A stretch of DNA of 64,000 nucleotides from Paragordius varius (taxonomy: Eukaryota > Nematomorpha): assembly GCA_964247055.1 (NCBI GenBank), contig OZ176057.1, forward strand, positions 5,828,001 to 5,892,000, in the 5' to 3' direction. Position numbers and translations under genes: made by a program. The notes below the pieces were generated by a model, which saw only the letters and a list, made by a program, of their open reading frames with translations, searched no databases and was not told the origin of the DNA. This document shows positions 47,014-59,770 of the stretch, in pieces; the first letter of the stretch is position 1, and each line of letters opens with the position of its first letter.

Positions 47014-50000
47014 TTAAACATAATGCAAAGTTGCAAATGCGATTGATAAAAGTGAAATTGTATTGTGTAAATATTTCCTTCGACCATCATCTTTATATAT
47101 GAGAATACAGGGAGGAGCTGTATGGGTTTTGATTGGGCTATCGCCACCAATGGAAAGCGGGTCACGAGGTCCGCGAGCACGTGCCTCCGTTGCCATGGTG
47201 ATTCTTCCAACGGGAGTAGGAATGACAGAAGCAGTATTTAAATGAGCAATAATGGTGGAACGCATAAGGGGTGTTAGGGTGGGATCACCCAAAGATCGCA
47301 AAATCTATTTGATGAAAAAAAGCGAACGAATTATATCAAAGGCGAAACATAAAGACATTCTTTTTTTTCAAAGGAACACTTTTTGAATATTTTTTTATAT
47401 AAAAAATTGATGATTGTTTAAAATGGCAAAGTGAGGTATAATGCTAACACAATCAATTGTATATATATTTTAAAATTATAATTAAATAATTTATAGTGGA
47501 AAAATTAAGGGTTAAGTATGGGGTTGTTTTTTAAAAATAATATTAAAGTTAAACAAAACGTAAAGACAGATCTTATTTTTGATTCCAAAAGAATACTTTT
47601 TTTTTCTAGGATTAATTTTATAATTCCAATTGTAAAATATATATAACAATTGATTGTGTATGTTAAATTTGGTCCGTATAATTTCGAATGTTTGTCATAA
47701 TAAAAAAATATATGTCGGGACAAAGTTTATTATCATTAATAAAATAACTATTTCTGCCAAAAAATTTAATATTTCACCCTTAAATACTGTATTATTTTGA
47801 TTCTACATATAAATATAAGTTTTTTAAAAATATAAATAAATACGATTTTTTAAATATTTTTTTTAGAAAATATGAAAATTTTATTGTTTGTAATTAATCA
47901 AACAGAATACAGAAAAAATAATAAACTACTATGCCAAAATAAGAAGGAAATTATTATTTAAAAATAATTTAATTTTATAGGTAAATTTGAAGTGAAGAAA
48001 TATATATATATATATATAATATACCATTTACAATTCAAATTCCCCCTCGAACAATTCAAACTGAAAAATAAATTTTATCGAGCTAATATAATTCATTATT
48101 AATATGAAATATATCTTTATGGCGCGCATAGTTTTATTCATTTTTCAGTAAAAAATTTTTATTTTAAATAAAATTTTCATTTTTTTAAAAATATATAAAA
48201 AATAAAAGTAATTTTTACCCTTAAAAACACAAATTTTATTTTTAGGGTGAATTTGGATTGTTCATTCAAGGGTGAATTTAAAGTGATGATAATATATATA
48301 TAGTTTTATTTTGTTGACATTCCTAGTAATATATTTAAATTTATTTAAATAATTCTTAAATTTTTATTGAATTAGCTCTATAAATCTTATATATAACTAA
48401 TTCCTAATCTAATTCCTAACCTAAATCCCCTATATATACCCTATTTTTTTATGTCATTTGTCCAATAATAATTGTTTTACGCTTTAATAATGTAATATGA
48501 TAGATATAATAAAATAAATTTTAACTAAAATTATAATTTGAAAAATACAGACATACATACTTTATTCTTTAAATGGAATTTAGCATACTTTTTATATGGT
48601 TACAATTTCAATAATTGGCTTTATATGCCATTGTATAAATCTTGAGAACAAAAAACGAAAAAAATCATTTTAATTTAATTTTATTATGATTTAAATTTTC
48701 AAACTTTGTTATTAATAATATACCATTTACAATTTAAATTCACCCTTAAACAATTCAAATTCACCCTTAAACAATTCAAATTCACCCCTAACTAAAATAT
48801 ATATTTTTTAAGATTAAAAATTACCAATATTTTTATATAGCGTTATAAGAAATAAAAATTTTGTATAAAATTAAAATTATATTGAAAAAAATAATAAACT
48901 AAGCCATAAAGATGTATTTCATACTAATAATGAGTTATATTAGTTGCCCGAAAACACATAATAAATTTTTCAGGGGTGAATTTGAATTGTTCAAGGGTGA
49001 ATTTGAATTGTTTAAGTGTGAATTTATTTTCAAAATTGAAAATATACCATTTACAGTTCAAATTCACCCTTGAACAATTCAAATTCACCCTCGAACAATT
49101 CAAATTCACCCTAATAATAAATTATGTGTTTTCACTAATATAACTCATTATTAATATAAAATATATCTTTATGGCATAATTAATTATTTTTTTCAGTATT
49201 ATTCTAATTTAAAACAAAATTTATTTTTTATAAATATATTAAAATATAGGTAATTTTTAATCTTAAAAAACATGTTATTTATTTGAGGGTGAATTTGAAT
49301 TCTTCAAGGGTAAAATTGAATTGTTTAAAAGTGAATTTGAATTGTTCAAGGGTAATTTTTTTTCAAATTTAAAACCATACCATACCTGATACTTACAACA
49401 CGGATCCCAACTCCAAAAAACCGTGTATAAAAGAGTGAAAAAAGCCGAAGTTCCGGCCCCGACTAACGTTGCAATGGTTAACCAATCTTTAGGAGAATTA
49501 AAGAAACTTCTGGAAGGAATAACATCTCTGGAATAATTGTAGGATTGATAATTATAGGATTGATAATAATTGTCACCAAAATATGGTGACATAGGACCGG
49601 CTGATTGTCGCGTCCGACGGGACGAGATGAGCAGATGATTACCCAAGTATGTCATAAGCGTTTGGGCCAAGGCACCGGCCCGCCTCAAGTGTCGCAATGT
49701 TATACATTGTAGCGCTAACGTCGCTAAACCCGATAAAACAGCTGATTTATGGAGAAAATTTCCAACTGTGATCCACTTGACTGTGTATTCACTCAAGACT
49801 CGATCGTAAATTAGGATGATGGGTTTACGGGCTTCAATAGCATTTTCAAAATCTATCGTTGCACTTAAGAGTGGTTGAGATGAAATCAGCTGTTTCCGGT
49901 CGTGGTGAGGGTTCAATAGCTCTTCAGGAATAAGCAAAGGTTGTTGTTTGCTATTTGTTGTAAGGTTATAAAAACTTTGCGATTCATCATAATACGATTG

Positions 50001-50747
50001 GGGGTATATGACCTTGAGCAAATCATTTGTTTTATCATCGCAAACTTCAAGAGGCAGGACGCCATCTCGACTTTGCGTCTCATATGGTGGAATAATGAAA
50101 TCATCCATAGAAGCAGTTTCGACCTCTTCTTCGTCATGATTGGTGTTGCTATGACAACCGTCAGATTCGGTCATGTGAGCATAAGCATCCAATGAAGGTT
50201 CATCTTTGGATAGATGATGATGTTCGTCTGCTCCATTCTTTTTATTATTCGTCATCAGCAGCTGTTTTTGCTGTAAAAGTGATTGTTGTTGAACTTTTTT
50301 TCCTTTATCTACTAAGGCCGCAGATTTTGTTTTAGGTTTGTTTGACTTTAAAGAGGAAGTAGTTGGAAACTCATCAGGGTTTTTAGGTGAATCCGAAAGT
50401 GTGGAAACTGAGGTGATAGATTGAAGTCCATCCTCCTGGCTGTGTGCTTCGGACAAATTTGGAGCGACAAATTCGTCTGATTCTAGAAATTGTTTAACAC
50501 AGCTCAAAATTAGAGAAAGCGTAAAATTTTTTAAATAAAAATGAGTTATTTAATTATATGAAACACTGTTCATTAAATTTGGAATATATTATAAAATTTA
50601 AATTCATCTCGATATAATATATATCTATGGAATTTAGTATTCAATAATATCAAAACGTGTATATATTAAAAATTTATTAAAAATGTTACCTGAAATCATG
50701 AATAAAGTTTTAAACCGTTTTAAATCAGATGGATTTTTTTGAACCAT
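47014..50747 (-). CDS. TMEM11: TMEM11 homologue, mitochondrial cristae protein
   Basis: TMEM11 (PMI in flies) is an inner-membrane protein needed for cristae shape and works with MICOS. Exons: 50747-50690, 50482-49386, 47304-47014; 481 residues. Exon 1 (MVQKNPSDLKRF...) ends CAG|GTAACA in phase 1 and joins TTTCTAG|AA in frame. Exon 2 holds a long polar, Ser/Gln-rich N-terminus, then ...VKWITVGNFLHKSAVLSGL (TMEM11 core WITVGN.LHK.AVL.G), a first hydrophobic segment, an inserted loop with YYQSYNYQSYNY repeats, a second hydrophobic segment and WSWDPCCKYQ, then donor CAG|GTATGG (phase 0). Exon 3 (acceptor ATCAAATAG) ends CILIYKDDGRRKYLHNT and a hydrophobic tail, matching the family's VVLVRKDDLHRKRLHNT end. 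Human TMEM11 is 192 residues; the N-terminus and loop account for the excess. The VEYDAYKLS part after CCKYQ is absent, so a small exon between 47305 and 49385 may be missing. Confidence 0.85.
47328..47705. mobile_element. M1 relics
   Basis: Two overlapping decayed M1 segments in TMEM11 intron 2, with GGTCCGTATAATTTCGAATG at the right. Confidence 0.5.
48018..48292. mobile_element. M2 MITE
   Basis: TACCATTTACAATTCAAATT left; right end decayed. In TMEM11 intron 2. Confidence 0.7.
48718..49030. mobile_element. M2 MITE
   Basis: Three left iterons, three right; right terminus lost where the next M2 begins. Confidence 0.75.
49044..49358. mobile_element. M2 MITE touching TMEM11 exon 2
   Basis: Left end TA-TACCATTTACAG intact. 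Its right arm stops 28 bp short of the exon 2 boundary, so unspliced translation would read into iteron-encoded KLPLNNSNS. Confidence 0.75.
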
Positions 50748-50801
50748 ATGAAATACTTTTAAATCCCACACACATTCATTAAATCATAGCTTTAAGCGCA
50801 C
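50748..50801. promoter_or_regulatory. 54-bp divergent gap between TMEM11 and ERp29 starts
   Basis: Only 54 bp separate the two ATG codons. There is no TATA box, the strand is AT-rich with ATCCCACACACATTC, and 5' UTRs must be very short or overlap. A bidirectional promoter, or trans-splicing of leaders, is inferred. Confidence 0.5.
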
Positions 50802-53800
50802 ATGCTATTTTACATAGTAATTTTACAAGTTGTTTTAGTTAAAATATATTCTGCCACCCGAGGATCTATAAGTTTAGATGAGTTAACATTCGAAAAAGTT
50901 AGTATATTTTATAGTTACATTTTCAAATATTATGCAAAAAATCATATATTTTATCGCACTTTTATTACTTGCACTTATTATATTGTTCTCTCAAAATATC
51001 ATTTTAATGATCAGATTTTATTAGAAAGTGATATAATATTTATAATCTTTCAAATATTAGTTATAGTAGTAAAAAAATTTTGTTGTAAACTTTCTAAATC
51101 TTTATATTATAATTTTGTATCGATAGGATGTTTTCTCTTAATTGGGTTTCATATTTTATGATAAAACCTTTAAAGTTAATTTTATGTCTAAAATTTGCAC
51201 ATATCCAATTATCTATTTTAAAAATCCGTAAAACGCATATACTCTGAAGATACAGTATTAGTTAAAATTATAAAGGCAAAACGTAAAAATTAAAAATTGT
51301 TTTCATTAAGACCATAATATTTTATTGAACTTATTTATATTATAAAAATCGTTTGGTTTGGCGAAATAAGAAAAATAAAAGCGTATATTGTTCAATTTTA
51401 AATATTACCATTGTAAAAACTACTTATAATATCTATTTTTAATTACCGTTTCTCCTCTCCACACATTAAAACAAATTTTTTTTTGTTCAGCGATTATTGC
51501 AATCGTTTGTAATTTTGATTGTTTCGATTTATATCTATAATCCTTATTTTGCTAAAATAAGTCATACATATTTAAGCGATTAATTAAAATAAAAAAATTT
51601 TATACATTAACGTTTTACAATCTTACTAAATTTAAGAAATATTTTTACTCAAACACTAGGTTTTACAATTTTTTTGGTCATTTATTGCAATTGTTTGTAT
51701 ATATTTGATTGTTTCGATTCGTAAATATATATATCTTTATCCTTTACTAAAATAAGTCATACATATTTAAGAGATTAATTAAAATGTAACAACTTTGTAC
51801 ATTAACGTTTTATAATCTTAAGAAATTTAAGAAATATTTTTCACTCACACACCATAGGTTTTACTCAAATTTCCTAATGCCCTGGTAAAATTTGATACGG
51901 CTTACCCGTACGGGGAAAAGGAGGATGAATTCACGCAATTAGCCCAAGCTTGCGCCCCAACCAAAAATTTAATTGTGGCTCATGTCGGAATTACCGGTCT
52001 TTTAAAAAAATTTTTTTGAATATTTGATTTGAGTTGAGTTTTTGAAAGTTTTTAAAAAAATTTACAAAAATTTATTTTTGCAATAACTTTATCATACTTT
52101 TTTGACACTTCGATTAAAATTGGGGTATCTAAATAGCTCAGACTTAATTAAAAACTACTGAAGGAAACGGTACCAATTTAAACTTATGATTCTATCCTAA
52201 TGAAAACTATATAGATACGTCAAAATATCTAAATAAATTTTTTTTTGCCATAAGAAAGTTCCATATCAAACTACTTTGACGCCACATTTTATTTTGCAAA
52301 ATATCGTCTTCATGTAATTGCAAAGGTAAAAAATTAAAGCTAATTTTTTACCTTTAAAATTACATCTATAACATTGATAAAAATTAAAAAAATGGTTTAT
52401 TTTGTGTTATATTTTGCAATTTTATTATTGCGCAGGCATTTCACGTTGACTAAATTTTCATTTTAGCTTAAAATAAGGAATATCAAGTATTTTTGATAAA
52501 ATTTTTTATATATTTCGGTTTATTAATGTTAGATAAGTGCAAAATTTTGCCATGGTTTCGATTCTTTCCATATTTTTTAAAGAATTGGATTTTAACAGGC
52601 CTGGGGTATTCAAATACCCCAATTGTAATCAAAGAACTACTAAAATGAATGTGTTGTATCCAAGTGTTAATGTAACTTTTTTTGCGGGTTTAAATGGCTT
52701 AAAAAGTTTTTATTTCCTAAAACAATGTTTTAATTTGTCAAAATTTGGAAAAATTTAACTAAGTGTTGATTGATTAGAAAAGTCTATATATTTAAAATAT
52801 GTTAAATTTAATTGGAAAAATGTTTGTTGAACAAAATGAAAAACTCTGTTTGAACGGAAAGTCTTGAATATACAGTAGCGTATGGCATAAAACATTATTA
52901 GTCCATAAAAGGATAAAAAAATACTTTTTTAAAAAAACAAGACTACTTATATAAACACATATCCATAATATCCCTTGTTTTTTTTAAAAAAGCATTTTTT
53001 TATTCTATTAGGGACTAATATGGTTTTATGCCATACGCTACTGTATGTCAAAGCTAAGTTTGCAATTCGATTAAACCATAAATAGTTTTAATTAATGCAA
53101 AAAATTGCAAATCATAAATTTTGATCAAAAAAAATGTTGAATTTAATCATTAAAGTATTGAATATATAATTGAAAAGAAATTCGGATTTAAATTAAACAA
53201 AAGAGTTAAATATAACTTTAGTATTGATAGGTTTGGGAAAATGTTGATTAAATATTTCTATACATAGTTTTTGGGAAAAATATTGAATTTTAGATTTTGA
53301 ATTTAATTGAAAATCTTTGCTAAAAAATGTCACGTTTGATTGGAAAAATGTGAATTTACCATTTAAAAATGTTGGATTTTCAAATTTAATGATTAACTTG
53401 ACACTTTTTAAATCGATAATCTAGGAAAAAAAATACTTTTTTATAATTTTTTTACCCTTTACATAACAATTTAAAAGACTCAAATTACTTCTATTTAAGG
53501 TATTAGAAATTTCTAGATATTGTCTGTAGCTAAAAAAATGTTTGAATAATTAAATAAATAATTTTTATTATAACCCCCGTGAGAATGCCTGATCTATATC
53601 AGAAAATGCAATCATTTTATGAAATACCATTTACAATTCAAATTCACCCTTAAATTTAAAATCACCCTCGAACAATTTAAATTTACCCTTGAACAATTTA
53701 AATTCATCCTAAAAATAAATTATATGTTTTCAATCTAATAATATAACTCATTATTAGTATAAAATATATCTTTATGGCACATAGTTTATTATTTTTTCAG

Positions 53801-56800
53801 TATTATTTTAATTTAAAACAAAATTTTATTTTATATATATAAAATAAGGTAATTTTTTAATCTTAAAAAACACGTTATTTATTTGAGGGTGAATTTGAAT
53901 TGTAAATGGTATAACATTAAATAAAACTAACCTTTGAATTAAAAGACAAATATGGGTGAAAAATTAGAAAAAAAAATTTTCGTTTGAAATTAAAAATTAA
54001 GTTATCCTATAAAAATTTACTGTTTCTTGCATATTTTATTAATATTATTAATCTTTCAAAATCATTTTAACTAACCACTTTATAAATTAGTTTAAGTTTT
54101 TTTTATTTTAAACTTTAAAAAAAAGTTTTTTATTTAAAACTTTTAAAAATTCATAGATTATGGAAAAAAAGAAAATCAAATCTTAGCCAACAAATATAAG
54201 ATAAGTAAGGATGATTTTCCAACCTACATACTATTCAAAGATTACATGAAATATCAATTCAAATGTTCTAACGGAACTTTTAAAGCTGATGAATTGAAAG
54301 AATTTATCTTGAAACATATAAGTAAGATTATTTTATAATAAAATTTTATTAAGTTTTGAAACTTTAGAATTTATATTTATTAAGGATTTTGGATTTTGGG
54401 TTTTGCGAGGTAATTTGGATTATTTAAGATTTTCAAATTTTTCGAGATTTTTGAAATTTTATTCTTAAACTTATAAGTATATTTTTATAATATTTCACAG
54501 TTTTAGTTTTTATCCTGAAACATATAAGTAAAAAGTTTAAATTAATATATATTTTCACAGTTTTAGTTTTTTAAAACAAATCTAAATTTATATTTAGTTT
54601 GGATTTTTCGAGGTAATTTGGATTATTGAAGATTTTCAAATTTTTCGAGATTTTTGAAATTTTAGTATCCTTAAACTTATAAGTAAATTTTTATGATATT
54701 TCACAGTTTTAGTTTTTATCCTGAAATATATAAGTAAGATTATTTTAATTAAATTTCACAGTTTAGTTTTAGTTTTAAACTAATCTAAATTTATATTTAT
54801 TTGGATTTTTTGAGATATTTGAAAGTTTTGAGATAATAAATCCTTTGAATATTTTAAGTTTTAAAACTAATATATATTTATTTTGGATTTTGGGTTTTTC
54901 TAGATTTTTTGTAATATTAAGTTTTCGAGATTTTTGAAATTTTAGATAATAAATCCTTTGAATATTTTCTTAAACATATAAGTAAGATTATTTTATAAAA
55001 TTTTAGTTCAGTTTTAGTTTTAAAACTAATCTTAATTTATATCTATTTTGGATTTTGGGTTTTTCTAGATTTTTTGGATTTTTTGAGGTAATTTGGATTA
55101 TTTAAGATTTTCAAATTTTTCGAGATTTTTGAAATTTTAGTATCCTTAAACTTATAAGTATATTTTTATGATATTTCACAGTTTTAGTTTTTATCCTGAA
55201 ACATATAAGTAAAAATTGTTTAAATTAATATTAAATTTTAGTTCAGTTTTAGTTTTGAAAAACTAATCTAAATTTATATAGGATTTTGGAAATTTGAAGT
55301 AATTGGATTATTTAGGAATTTCAAATTTTTAAAGATTTTTGAAATTTTAGTTAATAAATCCCTTTATATTCTTAAAGATATAAATAAAAGGTTTAAATTA
55401 ATATAAAATTTTACAGTTTTAGTTTTACAAAACTAATCTAAATTTTTATTTATTTTGGATTTTGGGTTTTTTAGATTTTTCAAGATATTTTTAAATTTTA
55501 GATAATAAATCCTTCGAATATATTCTTAAGTCGCCAATGGAGGCTTATTTTAATATTTCAGTTTCAGTTTTAAAACTAATCTAAATTTATATTTATTTGG
55601 GTTTTTCAAGATTTTTGCAGATATTTTAAATTTTAGATTAAGATTTTCAAATTTTTCGAGATTTTTGAAATTTTAGATAATCCTTTAAATATATTGTTAA
55701 GTCGCCGATAAAGGCTTATTTTATAAAATTTTAGTTCAGTTTTTTTAAATTAATCTAAATTTAAATTTATTGAATATTTCTTGATTTCTTCAAGATACTT
55801 TGAAAGTTTTGAAGTATTGAGATATAGTTTTAGAAATATATCCTTTAAATATTTTAATAAAATTTTACAGTTTTAGTTTTTTGAAACTAATCTAAATTAT
55901 TGGATTTTTCGAGATTTTTGAAATTTTAGATAATAAATTTTTTGAATATATCCTGAAACATATAAGTAAAAAGTTTAAATTAATATAGAATTTTATAGTT
56001 TTAGTTTTAAAACTAATCTGAATTTATATTTATTTGGATTTTGGGTTTTCGAGATATTTTTACAGATAGTTTGAAAGTTTTGAAGTATTTAGATAATAAA
56101 GGTTTTAAATTTATAATCGCCAAAGTAAGCTTATTTGAAACATATAAGTAAAAACTTTTGAATTTATATAAAATTTTAGTTCAGTTTTAGTTTTTTGAAA
56201 CTAATCTAAATTTATATTGGATTTTGGAATTTGGGTTTTTCGAGATTTTTTCAAAATAGTTTAAAAGTTTTTAGATATAGTTTTAGATAAAAAAGCTTTA
56301 AATTTATTCTTAAGTCGCCAATAGAGGCTTATTTTAATAAAATTTCAGTTTAGTTTAAAACTCTAGAAAATATACTTTAGATTGGATTTTGGATTTTAGG
56401 TTTTTGCAAATATTTTGAAATTTTTAGACATTTTTGAAATTTTAGATAATAAATCCTTTGAATATATTCTTAAGTCGCCAATAAAGGCTTATTTATAATA
56501 AAATTTTAGTTCAGTTTTAGTTTTTTGAAACTAATCTAAATTTATATTTATTTTGAATTCTAGATTTTTCGATTTTTTAAGATTTTTTGAGGTAATTTGG
56601 ATTATTTAAGATTTTCAAATTTTTCGAGATTTTTGAAATTTTAGTTATTAAATCCTTTAAATATATCTATAAACTTATAAATATATTTTTATAATTCACA
56701 GTTTTAGTTTTTATCCTTAAACATATAAGTAGGCTTATTTTAATAAAATTTCACACTTTTAGTTTTTTAAACTAATCTAAATTTATATTTATTTTGGATT

Positions 56801-57767
56801 TTGGGTTTTTCTAGATTTTTGAAATTTTAGATAATAAATCCTTTGAATATATTCTTAAGTCGCCAATAGAGGCTTATTTTAATAAAATTTCACAGTTTTA
56901 GTTTTAAAATACTAATCTAAATTTATATTTATTTCGGATTTTTTCGAGATTTTTAAATTTTTATGAATAGATACTTAAGTCTTCAATGAATGCTTATTTT
57001 ATAAAATTTCACAGTTTTAGTTTTAAAAAACTAATCTAAATTTATATTTATTTTGGATTTTTCGAGATTTTTGAAATTTTAGATAATAAATCCTTTGAAT
57101 ATATTCTTAAGTCGCCAATAGAGGGTTATTTTAATAAAATTTCACAGTTTTAGTTTTATAAAACTAATCTAAATTTATATTTATTGGATTTGGGATTTTG
57201 CGGGTTTTTGAAATTTTAGATAATAAATATTCCTTTAAATAGATACTTAAGTCGCCAATAGAGGCTTATTTTAATAAAATTTCACAGTTTTAGTTTTAAA
57301 ACTAATCTAAATTTATATTGGATTTTTTGATATTTTATGAGATAATTTTAGATAATCTGGATTTTTAGGATATTTTGATTTTTTTCTGATAATTTTAGAT
57401 ATAAAGCTTGAAATTTATATTTAAGTCGCCAATAAAGGCTTATTTTAAAAAAATTTGAGTTTAGTTTTAAAATCTCTAAAAAATATATATTATTCTATCA
57501 AAGTTTTGAATATTTTAATACATATTTTTGAGATAATTTTAGATATTAAATCCATTAAATTTAAGCTTTAGTCGGCAATTGATGCTTATTTTAATAAAAT
57601 TTCAGTTTCCAAAAAATATAATTTTATATAAATATTTCTATTTTTTGCATTTTTTGAAATAATATTAAATATATTTCATATTTTTAATATTTTTAAATAT
57701 ATCCTTAACTGGATGAATAATTTAATCTTTTTATTTTTTGAATTTTATTTTTATAAAAACAATTGGT

Positions 57768-57799
<32 letters not shown>

Positions 57800-59541
57800 T
57801 CTATTTTAACATTTCAAAATTAAAGTTTTTATTTGTTACTGTAAAAATTTTCAGTTTATTTTTTAAAAAACTACTTTATATTTTTGAGAAATTAATTAAT
57901 TGTATATTATAAAATCCAATCATTTAAAAGAAAATCAAGGTTGTCCTTATTTTTAAAAATTTAGATTTTTTACTTTTTATTTTTTACTATTTTTTTTATA
58001 TAATGTCCTTATTTTTAAAAATATTTAAACATAACTTTTTTTAATTTTTTTGCATTTATAAAATGTCCTTATTTTAAAAATACTTTTTTACTCATTTTTA
58101 TAATTTAAAATTTTATATATATATTATATTTTAAAACCTTCTTAAATTAAAAAATTAAGGTTGTCTAAATTTTTTTTAATATTCATATTTTACTCATTTT
58201 TATATAATTTCAAAATATTTTATTTACATTTTATAATTTTATATTTTTTTACATTTATATATAAAAAAAATATTTTTTTTTACATAAAAAAATTAATTCA
58301 GATGTGTGGATTGGTCTTTCAGGGTGCATTCAAGAATTTAAATACTTTTTTTTCCTCATTTTATATAATATCAAAATATTTTTTTTATAATTTAAAATTT
58401 ATATTTTTATGAAAAAAATATTCATATTTTACATTTTTTATTATTTAAAATATTCACTATTTAAATACTTAAGTTATATAATTTGCATTTATGAAAAAAA
58501 TATTTTTAAAAAATATTCAGATTTTTTACTTTTTTTACTCATTTTATTTTATATAATATATATTTTTTTTCAATTTAAAATTTATATTTTTATGAAAAAA
58601 AAATTATTTATATTTTATATTTTTAAAATTTTACTTATTTTATATTATTTATAAAATATTTTTATTTTACATAAAAAAATTAACCTAGATGTGTGGATTG
58701 GTCTTTCAGGGTGCATTCAAGAATTCAAATACTTTTTTTACTCATTTTTATATAATTTCAAAAAAAAATTTTTATAAATTAAAATTTTTTACATTTATAT
58801 ATAAAAAAATTATTTATATTTTACATATTTTTATAAAAAAATTATTCATATTTTAAATACTTAAGTTATATATTTTGCATTTATGAAAAAAAATATTTTT
58901 AAAAAATATTCAGATTTTTTGCTTTTTTTTATAATTTAAAATTTTATATATATATATTACATTTTATAATTTAAAATATTTTTTTAAATAATTTAAAATT
59001 TTTTACATTTATATAAAAAAAAATTATTTTTATTTTACATTTTTTATAATTTAAAATTTTGAATTTTAATAAAAAAAATTAAAAATTAACCCAGATGTGT
59101 GGATTGGCCTTTCAGGGTGCCTTGAAGAATTCGAATACTTGTTTTTACTAATTTTATTAATAATATCAAAATATTTTTTTATAATTTAAAATTATTTATA
59201 TATATATATAAAAAAAATTTTTTTTATAATTTAAATTTTTTATATTTATAATATTCACTATTTAAATACTTAAATTATATATTTTGCATTTATGAAAAAA
59301 AATTTTTTTAAAAAATATTCAGATTTTTTACTTTTTTTTATAATTTTATTTTATATAATTTCAAAATATTTTTTTTTATAATTTAAAATTTTTTACATTT
59401 ATATATAAAAAAAATATTCATATAATACATTTTATAATTTAAAATAATCACTATTTAAATACTTAAATTATATATTTTGCATTTATGAAAAAAAATATTT
59501 TTAAAAAATATTCAGATTTTTTACTTTTTTTTATAATTTAA

Positions 59542-59591
<50 letters not shown>

Positions 59592-59739
59592 TTTTTTTTA
59601 TAATTTAAAATAACATTTATTTATAAAAAAATTAAAAATTAACCCAGATGTATGGACTGGTCTTTCAGGGTGCATTCAAAAATTCGAATACTTTTTTTAC
59701 TTATTTTATATATTTTAAAAATTTTTTTTATAATTTTAT

Positions 59740-59770
<31 letters not shown>

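Noticed and set aside
46998..47245. Frames on both strands overlapping TMEM11 exon 3
   Set aside because: Shadows; only the frame ending YKDDGRRKYLHNT matches TMEM11.
49913..50195. Frames of 74 and 84 codons inside TMEM11 exon 2
   Set aside because: Alternate-frame shadows of a GC-richer coding exon.
50898..51161. Unspliced continuation of ERp29 exon 1 (frame open to 119 codons)
   Set aside because: Residues after LTFEK lose all family similarity while the acceptor at 51857 resumes it exactly, so this is intron.
58161..58654. Two plus-strand frames of 81-83 codons rich in Phe, Ile, Lys and Tyr
   Set aside because: Low-complexity A/T spacers of the exon 4 acceptor array; composition only.
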